From Lentisphaeria bacterium (GTDB lineage: Bacteria > Verrucomicrobiota > Lentisphaeria > Victivallales > UBA1829): a stretch of DNA of 49,700 bases. Below the pieces are notes generated by a model. It was not told the origin of the DNA. It made no database searches and worked only from the letters and a program-made list of their open reading frames with translations. Shown here piece by piece: positions 33,619-41,919 of this stretch. Numbering within the stretch: position 1 is the stretch's first letter; each line of letters starts with the position of its first letter. The position numbers and the translations under genes are program-made. Location of the stretch: positions 1-49,700 of the forward strand of contig JAGCTY010000086.1 of the NCBI GenBank assembly GCA_017963105.1, read 5' to 3'.

Positions 33619-35193
33619 ATGGCACAATTCGACTATCCGAAAAAATGCGAAGAGTTTCATTCGATCTGCAATGAAATCTTTCAGCTGAAAGACGACCCCA
33701 TGCTCCGCGACAATATCGCGAAGCTGAAGAACACCCTGGATGAAAAGGAAAAGGAAAGCAAGCTCAAGATCGCGGTCTGCGGCCAGTATTCCTCCGGGAA
33801 ATCCAGTCTCCTCCAGGCGCTGACCGGAGACGGCAGCATCGTGATCGGACAGGGGGTCACCACGGACTCCGTCAAGGTCTATCCTTGGAAAGACGTGCTC
33901 TTCGCCGACACACCCGGCATCTATGCCGGACGCCCCGAACATGACGCCCTCTCCCTCGATTATATCCGCAAGGCGGATCTCCTGATTTACATGATCACGA
34001 TTCAGGGATTCACGCGCGAAATCGGCGAAAACTTCAAGAAACTGATCCAGGGAAAGTATTTCGAAAAGACGATGCTCCTGATGAACAAGCGCAACATGGA
34101 GCCGGCCGAAAACGAAGTGAACTGGAGAAAGGACACGTCGGACTTCGTCGGCGGAGCGGATGCTCTGGCGAAACTTCATTTCACGATCGTCGACATCGAA
34201 GACTACATGACCGGCGAACCGGAACTGGTGAAAGACAGCCATTTCGAGGAATTCATCCAAAACCTCAACCGCTTCATCAGGGAACGGGCCCTCACGGGAA
34301 AGATCCTTTCCCGCATCAATATCGTCGACGCATTCCTTTCCGCCCATATCGAACTCTTCTCGCAGAACCAGAAGGAGGACGAATTCACAAGGCGTCAGGT
34401 TCAGATCATTACGAAAGCCATCCGGCAGTATAAGGAAGCCGAAACGAAGGCGATCCGGCGTATCCGGCAGAATATCAAGGAACTCAAGTATCGGCTTCTC
34501 GGTTATTTTTCGGATGAAAAACTGCGCCAGCTTGAGGAAGAACTGGACAAGGCGGAGCTGGAACTCGAAAAAATCATGGACGACCAGGAATTCAAGGATG
34601 ATCTGGATCGGATCGTCAGTGAATTGAGCGAGGATTTCCTGTCTGTCGAACAGGCCGCCATCGAATACGACAAAAGCCTCAAGGAATTCTCGCAGAGATT
34701 CAATGAAATGGCTTCCGCCAATCAGATCGATCTGAGCTTTTTCAAGACAGGCGCCGCAACCCTTGCCCAGCTGACGGCATCCGTCACGAAGGAAGGCGTC
34801 CTTCAGGTCGCACATTTCTTCGGACACACATTCAAACCGTGGGGCGCGACGAAACTGACGAATTTCATCAAGGGACTGGGCCCCTGGCTGGCGGCGGTCG
34901 GCTCGATCGTCGATGTCGTGACCTATTTCATGGATAAGAAACACCAGGAAGATCTCAGAAAAGCCAGAATCAATTTCTCCGAGTCTTTCGATGAAATCGA
35001 ATCCGGCGTGGAGGCTCAGTTCGATGCGATGAGAGAATCGAAAGACTCCTTCTACCACAAACTCGTCGAAATCCAGAACAATCTGCAAAAAAGAAAGGAT
35101 CAGCAGGAAAAGGATAAAACCCGGAAAGCCGAACTGAAAGGTCTCTTTACAGCATTCAGCAAGAAACTGACCGCCCTTGGATCCAACCTGTAA
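33619..35193 (+). CDS. Dynamin-like GTPase 2 (LeoA-like candidate)
   Basis: A 524-residue GTPase with the G domain near the N-terminus: G1 GQYSSGKSS at 55-63 (K61), G2 TTDS, G3 D97 (DTPG), G4 N156 (NKRN). Long helices follow (YKEAETKAIRRIRQNIKEL, EEELDKAELELEKIMDD), then a moderately hydrophobic region at about 390-445 (GLGPWLAAVGSIVDVVTYF) and a helical tail. The shape agrees with a dynamin partner that assembles with GTPase 1. The ATG at 33619 is used because AAAGGA lies about nine bases before it; the frame extends upstream to 33547 without a ribosome binding site. It is the last gene of the cassette, followed by a 12-base-pair terminator. Paired unequal GTPases are a hallmark of several bacterial dynamin systems. 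Confidence 0.8.
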   Translation: MAQFDYPKKCEEFHSICNEIFQLKDDPMLRDNIAKLKNTLDEKEKESKLKIAVCGQYSSGKSSLLQALTGDGSIVIGQGVTTDSVKVYPWKDVLFADTPGIYAGRPEHDALSLDYIRKADLLIYMITIQGFTREIGENFKKLIQGKYFEKTMLLMNKRNMEPAENEVNWRKDTSDFVGGADALAKLHFTIVDIEDYMTGEPELVKDSHFEEFIQNLNRFIRERALTGKILSRINIVDAFLSAHIELFSQNQKEDEFTRRQVQIITKAIRQYKEAETKAIRRIRQNIKELKYRLLGYFSDEKLRQLEEELDKAELELEKIMDDQEFKDDLDRIVSELSEDFLSVEQAAIEYDKSLKEFSQRFNEMASANQIDLSFFKTGAATLAQLTASVTKEGVLQVAHFFGHTFKPWGATKLTNFIKGLGPWLAAVGSIVDVVTYFMDKKHQEDLRKARINFSESFDEIESGVEAQFDAMRESKDSFYHKLVEIQNNLQKRKDQQEKDKTRKAELKGLFTAFSKKLTALGSNL

Positions 35194-35248
35194 GGAGTCC
35201 TATCTCATCCGCGGACTCTCCGCAAATCCCGACAGACTGAAAACAGAT

Positions 35249-35297
35249 GCCCTCCGGTGCGTAACAGGTGCATCGGAGGGCGTTGTTTGTGTTGTGT
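35249..35297. terminator. Terminator of the dynamin-like cassette, perhaps bidirectional
   Basis: A perfect 12-base-pair stem (35249-35260 with 35270-35281, one G-U pair) and a 9-base loop are followed by a T-rich tail (GTTGTTTGTGTTG). On the minus strand the downstream side reads ATCTGTTTTC, so it could also stop transcripts from the marR side. Confidence 0.8.
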
Positions 35298-35309
35298 GAG
35301 GAGGGCGGC

Positions 35310-35496
35310 CAGTCGGCAGCCGAGCAATTTCTCAGAAGAACGGCTCAGTCGGCGGCCGAGCAGTCGCTCAGGGAGCGGTCCCTCGGCAGCCGAGCAGAAG
35401 CCGGGCGGGCCAGTCGGCGGTCGAGCAGTCGCTCAGGGGAGACTCAGTCCGCGTCCTCGTAGATCAGGGGAGCGGTCAGTCCACGTCCTCGTAGAA
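35310..35496. repeat. Degenerate 31-36-base tandem array running into the marR 3' end
   Basis: Six units begin at 35310, 35346, 35380, 35411, 35445 and 35477, each starting CAGTC(G/C) or CCCTCG. The first four share the core CGGC(A/G)GYCGAGCAG; the last two share CGTCCTCGTAGA. The sixth unit contains the marR stop codon and last codons, and the fifth repeats that end almost exactly, so the array appears to have grown from the marR 3' end. Unit length and sequence vary too much for CRISPR. Confidence 0.7.
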
Positions 35497-35979
35497 GGCG
35501 GTGAGGAGGGTGCGGAGGGAACGCGCCATGATCTCGCGGTCCTGGTCCGGGATATTCGTCATGGCCTTCGCCACACGGTCGTGGAGGTACTTGGACAGCA
35601 CCTCGAGGCTCTTCTTCGCGGAATCCGAGATGGAGAGGTAGACGACGCGGCGGTCGTCCTTCGACGCGGTCCGGCAGACCATGTCGCTCTTCACCAGGCT
35701 GTCGACCATCTGGGAAACGCCGCCGGAGGTCACGCCGAGCTCCTCGGCGAGGTCGCGGATGCTGACCTTTTCGCCCTGGGCCTGCGCGAGGTAGGTCAGG
35801 ACGCGGATGCGGGAAAAGGTAATCTTCTGGCCGGGGGCGATCTCGGGGCATTCCTGCAGAAGCAGGTTCAGCATCTTGGCGTTGCTGCGGATGATGAGGC
35901 GCCACACGTCGGAGGCGACGTCGCCGGAATCCGGCACGGGAAACAGCAGATTCGATTCTTTGGGGTCTTTTTTGCTCAT
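35476..35979 (-). CDS. MarR-family transcriptional regulator
   Basis: A 167-residue winged-helix DNA-binding protein, expected to act as a dimer. The wHTH core is ISFR-like: TFSRIRVLTYLAQAQGEKVS, IRDLAEELGVTSGGVSQMV (recognition helix) and the wing SKDDRRVVYLSIS, with the DDRR wing motif of the family. AGGAG precedes the ATG by six bases. It is the last gene of the adaptor-RND-regulator operon (14 bases after the pump), so it probably represses its own operon at the palindrome in the promoter at 40324-40344 and is released by a pump substrate. Its 3' end lies in a tandem repeat array. Confidence 0.92.
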   Translation of the reverse strand: MSKKDPKESNLLFPVPDSGDVASDVWRLIIRSNAKMLNLLLQECPEIAPGQKITFSRIRVLTYLAQAQGEKVSIRDLAEELGVTSGGVSQMVDSLVKSDMVCRTASKDDRRVVYLSISDSAKKSLEVLSKYLHDRVAKAMTNIPDQDREIMARSLRTLLTAFYEDVD

Positions 35980-35993
35980 ATCAGGCTCCTGAA

Positions 35994-38900
35994 TTATTCT
36001 CTCGGACGGTTGAGGTGCAGAATCTTTTTGCCGGTTTCGCGGACGTGCTGGAAGAACGCGTAGAGGGCCGGGGTGAACATAATGCCGATCAGCGTGGCCA
36101 TGATCATGCCGGAGAACGTGGTGATGCCGATGGCCCGGCGGCTGCCGGACCCGGCGCCGGTCGCCACGACCAGCGGGAACACGCCGAATATGAAGCTCCA
36201 GGCGGTCATCAGGATGGCGCGGTAGCGGAGGCTGGCGCCGCTCAGGGCGGATTCCACGATGCTCTTGCCGTGCTCACGCTCCTGCTTGGCGAATTCGACC
36301 ATGAGGATGGCGTTCTTGGAGGACAGGCCGATGAGCATGACCATGCCGAGCTGGGCATAGATGCTCATATCCGGGGTCCCGAACTTCAGAATATGATTCT
36401 GAATCGAGGATCCCGCCGTGATCGAAAGACCGATCAGCGCGCCACAGACGGCGAACGTCACGGTGAGCATGACGGGCACGGGGATCGTCCAGCTTTCGTA
36501 CTGGGCGACGAGGAAGAGGTAGGCGAACATCAGGGCAAGCGCCATGAGGTAGACGATCTGGCCTTCGTTCTGGCGTTCCTGATAGCTCAGGCCGGTCCAT
36601 TCCAGGTGGTACTGCTCCGGCAGGTGCGCTTTTTCCATCGCGTCCATGATGAGGCGCGAACTCGCGCCCGGGAGGCCGCTCACAGTCAGTTCGGCGCTGG
36701 TCATCTTGTCGAAACGGGAGATCTGGCGCGGGCCGACGGTGTATTTCAGGGTTCCGAACGAGGTCAGCGGGACCATTTCGCCGACGTCGTTGACCACCTG
36801 GATCTCGCGGATGTCGTCGAGGGTGGAGCGGTAGTCGGCGGACGCCTGCATCTTCACCTTGAAATTGCGGCTGACCATGGTGAAATCGTTGATGTAGAGA
36901 GAGGCGAGCTTGCTCTGGAGGGTGTTGTAGACGCTGATCGGGGAGACGCCGAGGATCTGCGCCTTCTCGAAATCGATGTCCAGATACAGCTGCGGGGTGT
37001 CGGCGTTGTACGGCGTCATGGCGAACGCGATCAGATTGCTGCTGCCCATCATCAGTTCACGCGTGAAACTCTTCATCACGTTCGACAGGTCGATCGGGTC
37101 GACGTCGCCGATGCCGCAGACCTGCGCGCTCACGCCGTTGACCGCGCCGAGGCCCATGATGGCGGGCGGGGCGAACACCGTGATGTTGGCGTCCGGGATG
37201 GACGCGAGACGGCCCTGTATCTCGTTTTTGAGCGAGTTGAGCTGGAGTTCCGGCGTCTTGCGCTTATCCCAGTGATCCAGCGCCACGATCGCGATGCCGA
37301 CGCTTTCACCGGAACCGGACATCATGCTGAAGCCGGACACATCCAGGATCGAACGGATGCCCTTCACGCCGGCGAGCTTCTCGCGGATGTCACGCAGGAC
37401 GGCGTCCGTACGTTCGACGGACGCGCCGCTCGGCAGTTCCACGTTGCAGAAGAGCACGCCCTTGTCCTCTTCCGGCAGGAACGAGCTCAGGGAGTGCGTG
37501 AACATCCAGTAGACGGCGAACACGATACCGGCGAAGAGGACCATGGCGAGGGGCGACCAGCGCACGAGGAATCCGGTGAAGAACAGGTATATCTTGCGGC
37601 TGAAATCCAGCACGGCGTTGAACGGGCGGAACAGCAGCGGCACATGGCCGTCGGGTTTGCGCAGCAGCAGGGCGCAGAGCGCGGGGCTGAGCGTCATTGC
37701 GATGGTCGTGGAAAGGCAGAGCGAGATGCACATGGTGACGGCGAACTGAACGTAGATCACGCCCACCATGCCGCCGTAGAACGCCAGCGGGACGTAGCAG
37801 GACACGGTCACGAGCGTGGTGGAAATGATGGCGCCGGTGATCTGGCGCATGGTCTTCTCGGCGGCGGCCCTCGGGCCGAGCCCTTCGCGTTCCATCAGGC
37901 CCTGGCAGTTTTCGACCACCACGATGGCGTCGTCGCACAACGAGCCGACCACGAGGATCAGGCCGAACATCGTGAGGGTGTTGATACTGTAGCCGAGGGC
38001 GTACAGGAAAGTCATGGTGCCGATCAGGGCGACGGGGATCGCGATGGACGGGATCAGGGTGGCGCGCCAGTCCTGAAGGAAGATCCAGGTGATGAGCACG
38101 ACCAGGGCCAGGGCCAGCACGATGGTCGTCACGATCTCCTTCATCGACACTTCGATGAATTCGGTCGGGTCATAGGCGCTCTCCACGCTCACGCCGGCGG
38201 GGAAACGTTTCTTCCAGTTTTCGAGCTCGGCTTTCACGCGTCCGACCGTGCCCATGGCGTTCGCTTCCGGGGTGCGGTTCACCATCAGGGCCACGCAGGG
38301 GTGTCCGTTGAACACGCTGCGGCCGGCGTAGGAACTGGAGCCGACTTCGACTTTCGCGACGTCGCTGAGGCGCACGATACTGCCGTCCGAATCATGGCGC
38401 AGGATGATGTTGCCGAACTCCTCGGCGGTCACGAGACGGCCCTTCACGTTAAGCTTGTACGACATGAAGCTGTTGCTCTTCTCCGTGCCGATGCTGCCCG
38501 CGGCGGCCTGGATGTTCTGCGACTGGACCGCGGCGGAGATGTCGGACGTGGAGATGCCGAGACCGGCCATGCGGAGCGGATCCAGCCAGATGCGCATGGA
38601 GTACTCCTCCAGCGACATCACTTCGGCGGACGACACGCCGTCCAGACGCGTGATGGCGTCCTTCACGTTCACGTTGACGTAGTTGTTCAGCTCCATCAGG
38701 CTCAGGGTCGATTCGTCCGTGATGAAGGCGTAGGCGGCGAGGATGTCGTTGCCGCGTTTCTCCACGGTGATGCCGAGCTTCGTCACGTCGGACGGCAGCA
38801 TGGGCTCGGCGCGCTTGATGGCGTTCTGAAGGTTCACCATGGCGATGTCGGTGTCGGTGCCGCTCTTGAACGTAACGGTGCAGGAATAGGAACCGGAGTT

Positions 38901-39152
38901 GCTGCACGCGGACGAAAAGTAGAGGAGGTCGTCCACGCCGTTGATCTGGTCTTCGATCGGCATGGCCACGGTCTGTGCGATCACCTCGCCGCTTGCGCCG
39001 GGGTAGTTCGCCATCACGTACAGGGACGGCGGCGCGATCTCGGGATACTCGGCGACGGGGAGCTTGGTAAGGCTGATCACGCCCGCCAGGACCAGGATCA
39101 GACTGATGACGATCGCGAATCGCGGCCGGTCAATGAATATTTTTGAAAACAT
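35994..39152 (-). CDS. RND multidrug efflux transporter (HAE1/AcrB type)
   Basis: A 1052-residue inner-membrane pump that uses proton motive force to export hydrophobic compounds. It starts MFSKIFIDRPRFAIVIS, standard for AcrB-like pumps. The proton-relay pair D407/D408 lies in GSLCDDAIVVVEN at the same numbers as in E. coli AcrB. LPEEDKGVLF and the C-terminal GMVMLIGLSSKNAILMVEFA are further signatures. Length and twelve-helix layout are normal. It lies 18 bases downstream of the adaptor gene. No TolC-like outer-membrane factor is encoded nearby, so the complex must use one from elsewhere. Confidence 0.96.
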   Translation of the reverse strand: MFSKIFIDRPRFAIVISLILVLAGVISLTKLPVAEYPEIAPPSLYVMANYPGASGEVIAQTVAMPIEDQINGVDDLLYFSSACSNSGSYSCTVTFKSGTDTDIAMVNLQNAIKRAEPMLPSDVTKLGITVEKRGNDILAAYAFITDESTLSLMELNNYVNVNVKDAITRLDGVSSAEVMSLEEYSMRIWLDPLRMAGLGISTSDISAAVQSQNIQAAAGSIGTEKSNSFMSYKLNVKGRLVTAEEFGNIILRHDSDGSIVRLSDVAKVEVGSSSYAGRSVFNGHPCVALMVNRTPEANAMGTVGRVKAELENWKKRFPAGVSVESAYDPTEFIEVSMKEIVTTIVLALALVVLITWIFLQDWRATLIPSIAIPVALIGTMTFLYALGYSINTLTMFGLILVVGSLCDDAIVVVENCQGLMEREGLGPRAAAEKTMRQITGAIISTTLVTVSCYVPLAFYGGMVGVIYVQFAVTMCISLCLSTTIAMTLSPALCALLLRKPDGHVPLLFRPFNAVLDFSRKIYLFFTGFLVRWSPLAMVLFAGIVFAVYWMFTHSLSSFLPEEDKGVLFCNVELPSGASVERTDAVLRDIREKLAGVKGIRSILDVSGFSMMSGSGESVGIAIVALDHWDKRKTPELQLNSLKNEIQGRLASIPDANITVFAPPAIMGLGAVNGVSAQVCGIGDVDPIDLSNVMKSFTRELMMGSSNLIAFAMTPYNADTPQLYLDIDFEKAQILGVSPISVYNTLQSKLASLYINDFTMVSRNFKVKMQASADYRSTLDDIREIQVVNDVGEMVPLTSFGTLKYTVGPRQISRFDKMTSAELTVSGLPGASSRLIMDAMEKAHLPEQYHLEWTGLSYQERQNEGQIVYLMALALMFAYLFLVAQYESWTIPVPVMLTVTFAVCGALIGLSITAGSSIQNHILKFGTPDMSIYAQLGMVMLIGLSSKNAILMVEFAKQEREHGKSIVESALSGASLRYRAILMTAWSFIFGVFPLVVATGAGSGSRRAIGITTFSGMIMATLIGIMFTPALYAFFQHVRETGKKILHLNRPRE

Positions 39153-39170
39153 CTTATGCTGCCCCCGGAA

Positions 39171-40277
39171 TCAGTTTTTCTCTTCGGTCGGGGCGGGGAT
39201 GATTTCGTCGCCGGGCATGACCTTGTGGGTACCCTGGGACACGACCTTCTCGCCGGCCTTCACGCCGGATTTGATCAGCTGGTGCGTCTTCGTCATGTCG
39301 CCGAGCTCAACCACGCGGCGTTCGATCTTGTTGCCCTCGCCGACCACATACACGAAAGAGGTCTGCGCATCGTGCATCACGGCGGACGGCGGCACCGCGG
39401 GCATTTTGTTCGCGGATTTCTTCGAGAGCGTCACGGTGACCGTGCTGCCGGGGATGAGCTTCATGTCGGCGTTCGGAAACGACGCGTACACCTGCACGGC
39501 GTCCGTCTTCACGTTCGCCTCGTTGTTCAGGAACTCGATGTTGCCGGCGGCGGCGTATTCAGAACCGTCGGCCAGCTTCAGCGAGACCGCGCCGTTCTGC
39601 TTCAGCGCGGTCAGGCTTCCGTAGCCGGAGAGGAAGTCGCCCATGCTCATGGCGAACCGCACGCGGATGGGCTGCATCTGAATGATCGTGAGCATCGTGC
39701 CGGAGGAAGGCGTGATGTAGTTTCCCGCGGTGAAATTCGTCACACCGGCCAGGCCGTCAATGGCGGCGGTGATCGTAGTGTGGTCCAGGTTGTACTGCGC
39801 CGTGACCAGCCCCGCTTCGGCGGCGGCGAGCTCGGCACGCATGGCATCCAGCGCGGACTTCGTATTCTCCATCGTGTCCTTGCTGGTGGCATTCACTTCG
39901 TAAAGCATCTGGTTGCGATCATAAGTACTCTGCGCGTATTCAAGACGCGCCTTGCATTCCGCGATCGTGGCCTCGGCCTGCTTCACGGCGGCCTCGTACT
40001 GCGTCTTCTCGATCGTGTACAGCATCTGCCCCTTCTTCACATAGTCGCCGTCGTTGAAACCGAGCTTCAGGATCTCGCCGGACACGCGCGATACCACGTT
40101 CACTTCCGCCTGCGCGACCACCTGCCCCGTGTAACGGCGGCTCTGGACATTGGCGACCTCTTCGACCGCGGCGACGCCGACGACCTGTTTCATGGCGCCG
40201 GGCATCTGGGCGAACAAAGGAATGGAAAATGCGGTGACCGCGACCGCGGCCAAACTCAAGACGGACATTTTATTCAT
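39171..40277 (-). CDS. RND efflux periplasmic adaptor (HlyD/AcrA family)
   Basis: A 368-residue membrane fusion protein linking the RND pump to an outer-membrane channel. Residues 1-23 are a Sec signal peptide (SLAAVAVTAFSIPLFAQ); there is no lipobox Cys, unlike AcrA. The lipoyl half-motifs are RVSGEILKLGFNDGDYVKKG and AAIDGLAGVTNFTAGNYI. Between them is a helical hairpin (EAAVKQAEATIAECKARLEY), followed by beta-barrel and membrane-proximal domains. The ATG has AGGAGG upstream. It is the first gene of the operon, behind the promoter with a palindromic operator candidate. Confidence 0.94.
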   Translation of the reverse strand: MNKMSVLSLAAVAVTAFSIPLFAQMPGAMKQVVGVAAVEEVANVQSRRYTGQVVAQAEVNVVSRVSGEILKLGFNDGDYVKKGQMLYTIEKTQYEAAVKQAEATIAECKARLEYAQSTYDRNQMLYEVNATSKDTMENTKSALDAMRAELAAAEAGLVTAQYNLDHTTITAAIDGLAGVTNFTAGNYITPSSGTMLTIIQMQPIRVRFAMSMGDFLSGYGSLTALKQNGAVSLKLADGSEYAAAGNIEFLNNEANVKTDAVQVYASFPNADMKLIPGSTVTVTLSKKSANKMPAVPPSAVMHDAQTSFVYVVGEGNKIERRVVELGDMTKTHQLIKSGVKAGEKVVSQGTHKVMPGDEIIPAPTEEKN

Positions 40278-40323
40278 GGAAAAGGAACCTCCTGTTCTGT
40301 TATTTTTCTGATGATGTTACCCT

Positions 40324-40355
40324 ATTAATATATCATATGCTAATCATTTTTTCAA
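40324..40355 (-). promoter_or_regulatory. Promoter and MarR operator candidate of the efflux operon
   Basis: On the minus strand TTGAAA (40350-40355), exactly 17 bases, TATATT (40327-40332), about 50 bases before the adaptor start. A 21-base near-palindrome at 40324-40344 (AT-rich, half-site ATTA.....AT) covers the -10 hexamer and much of the spacer. This is the usual place for a MarR-type repressor to block polymerase, and a marR gene ends the operon. Confidence 0.65.
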
Positions 40356-40475
40356 GTCGAATTTATTATGGAATGTCAAAAAACGAAACAAAAAATGGTC
40401 AGGATATTTTTCCGGAATCAAAAAAAAGAGAACAAAAAACGGAGCAAACCAGACAGCTTCGACGATGCGCGGTGT

Positions 40476-41462
40476 TTACGGCGCGAGCAATTCCGTCAGC
40501 TGGTCAAGCTCCAGCCCGGCGACATAACGGCCGATATCCGCGCCGGACAGCGCCGCGCGGATCGCATCGGCACGGTGCGGGCAGTTGACCAGGAGGGCGG
40601 AGAGCTCGTCGGCAGGCGCGGTCCCGAAGAAATCGCCGCGGAACGCCGCCCGCCGGATCATACCGGAATGCACGTCCAGATGCACGGTCACGGTCCCGCA
40701 CGGGAACCTGCGCGTGCGCTCGAACGCAAAATCGGGCGATTCGCCGAAATTCCAGTCCCAGGACCGGTAGCGCTCGTCGGCGATGCGTTCCGCCTCGCGA
40801 ATCCAGTTTTCCGGGATCGGGAGCGCCTCCTTCAGACCGAACTGCCGGAGGAGTTCGCGTCCCAGCGCCTTCCGGAACGTTTCTCGGGTCATGCCGGGCA
40901 GGAATTCGTTCAGGTTTGCCACGCGCGCCCGGACGGACGCGACGCCCTTCGCCTCGATCTTGGCCCGGGGCGGCGTCAGGACGGCCGCCATCGCATCGAA
41001 ATCGACGTCGAACAGCAGCGTGCCGTGGAACAGGATGCGTCCGGCGTGGACGCATTTCGCGCTGCCGGAGACCTTGCGCCCGCCGACAAGAATGTCGTTG
41101 CGCCCGGAGAACTCCGACGCCACGCCCAGCGCCCGCAGGGCGGAGAGCACGGGCTCGGCGAACGGAGCGAAGTCGATATACCTTCTGTTCGCGTCCGTCT
41201 CGAACGCGAAAATGCTGTAATTGAGGTTGCCGAGGTCGTGGTAGACCGCGCCGCCGCCGGTCATGCGCCGAACCACGGAGATGCCGTGTTCGCGGGCGTA
41301 CGCGGAATCGAACTCGCGGAAGGCGTTCTGGTTGCGCCCGATGATGACCGCGGGACGGTTCCGCCAGAGCATCGCGAAGGGCGCGTCGGCCTGGGCGGTC
41401 ATGACCTCCTCCAGCGCCAGGTTGTACGCCGGGTCCGTCCGTTCGTTCCAGTAATAATCCAT
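40476..41462 (-). CDS. lplA: Lipoate-protein ligase A family
   Basis: Attaches lipoate (via lipoyl-AMP) to the E2 or H subunits of 2-oxoacid dehydrogenase and glycine cleavage complexes; cytoplasmic. The 328 residues match two-domain LplA. Marks: VIIGRNQNAFREF, RRMTGGGAVYHDLGNLNYS (lipoate/ATP site), SGRNDILVGGRKVSGSA with the catalytic Lys, and FHGTLLFDVDF. The C-terminal domain (about 250-328) is the accessory part. The ATG at 41462 is the first Met that leads into the family N-terminus MDYYWNE; the open frame runs further upstream over the HNH gene. It is the last gene of the operon from 43966, 19 bases after the HNH gene. Confidence 0.9.
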   Translation of the reverse strand: MDYYWNERTDPAYNLALEEVMTAQADAPFAMLWRNRPAVIIGRNQNAFREFDSAYAREHGISVVRRMTGGGAVYHDLGNLNYSIFAFETDANRRYIDFAPFAEPVLSALRALGVASEFSGRNDILVGGRKVSGSAKCVHAGRILFHGTLLFDVDFDAMAAVLTPPRAKIEAKGVASVRARVANLNEFLPGMTRETFRKALGRELLRQFGLKEALPIPENWIREAERIADERYRSWDWNFGESPDFAFERTRRFPCGTVTVHLDVHSGMIRRAAFRGDFFGTAPADELSALLVNCPHRADAIRAALSGADIGRYVAGLELDQLTELLAP

Positions 41463-41481
41463 GCGTGCCCCGAAATACGAC

Positions 41482-41904
41482 TCAGTCTTCCTCTTCGGGA
41501 GCATCCGATCCGTCCTGCCCCGGGTCGTCCGGAATATCGATGTCCAGGTCGACTTCCGGCGAGGGAATGTCCGGCATTTCGAATTCGGAGGCCGCGCCTT
41601 CGCGGTCACGGTCTTCGCGGTCGAGTTCGGCAAGGATCTCGTCGACGGGCATGGTGTATTTCTTGCTGTTGTTGCACGCCTTGCAGCAGGGGACGATGTT
41701 GCCTTTCGTGCTGTGCCCGCCGCGGGAGAGCGGCACGATGTGGTCCATAGTCAGCTCGGACGGCGGAAACTTCCCGCCACAGTAATGGCAGACGCCTTTC
41801 TGAATCTGTGCCTGCCACCAGTTGGTGCGGCGGAGCTCACGCGCCTTCGCGCGCTCCTTTGCGATCTGCGCGGGACCGACCCGCATGTCGAACCAGTCTT
41901 CCAT
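41482..41904 (-). CDS. Small HNH endonuclease-domain protein with acidic tail
   Basis: A 140-residue protein. Residues about 39-80 form an HNH finger: zinc-binding C39/C42 (CHYCGG) and C74/C77 (CKAC), and the catalytic DH54-55 and N69 (MDHIVPLSRGG, KGNIVP). Residues 1-35 are basic and helical, suited to DNA contact. Residues about 85-140 are very acidic (EELD-, DDPGQD- and EEED-rich), ending in EEED. There is no mobile-element context: it sits in a housekeeping operon between a UbiA gene and lplA with gaps of 15 and 19 bases. A role in DNA repair or restriction is possible but not shown. Confidence 0.88.
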   Translation of the reverse strand: MEDWFDMRVGPAQIAKERAKARELRRTNWWQAQIQKGVCHYCGGKFPPSELTMDHIVPLSRGGHSTKGNIVPCCKACNNSKKYTMPVDEILAELDREDRDREGAASEFEMPDIPSPEVDLDIDIPDDPGQDGSDAPEEED

Positions 41905-41919
41905 CGTCCGCTGTCCGCC

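Noticed and set aside
35310..35496. CRISPR array
   Set aside because: Repeats are contiguous, of variable length and without unique spacers; the array includes a coding 3' end and no cas gene is near.
36015..39146. Plus-strand open frame (1043 residues) opposite the RND pump
   Set aside because: It mirrors a highly GC-biased third codon position; the protein is low-complexity His/Asp/Gly with no family signal, while the minus strand encodes an unmistakable AcrB-type pump.
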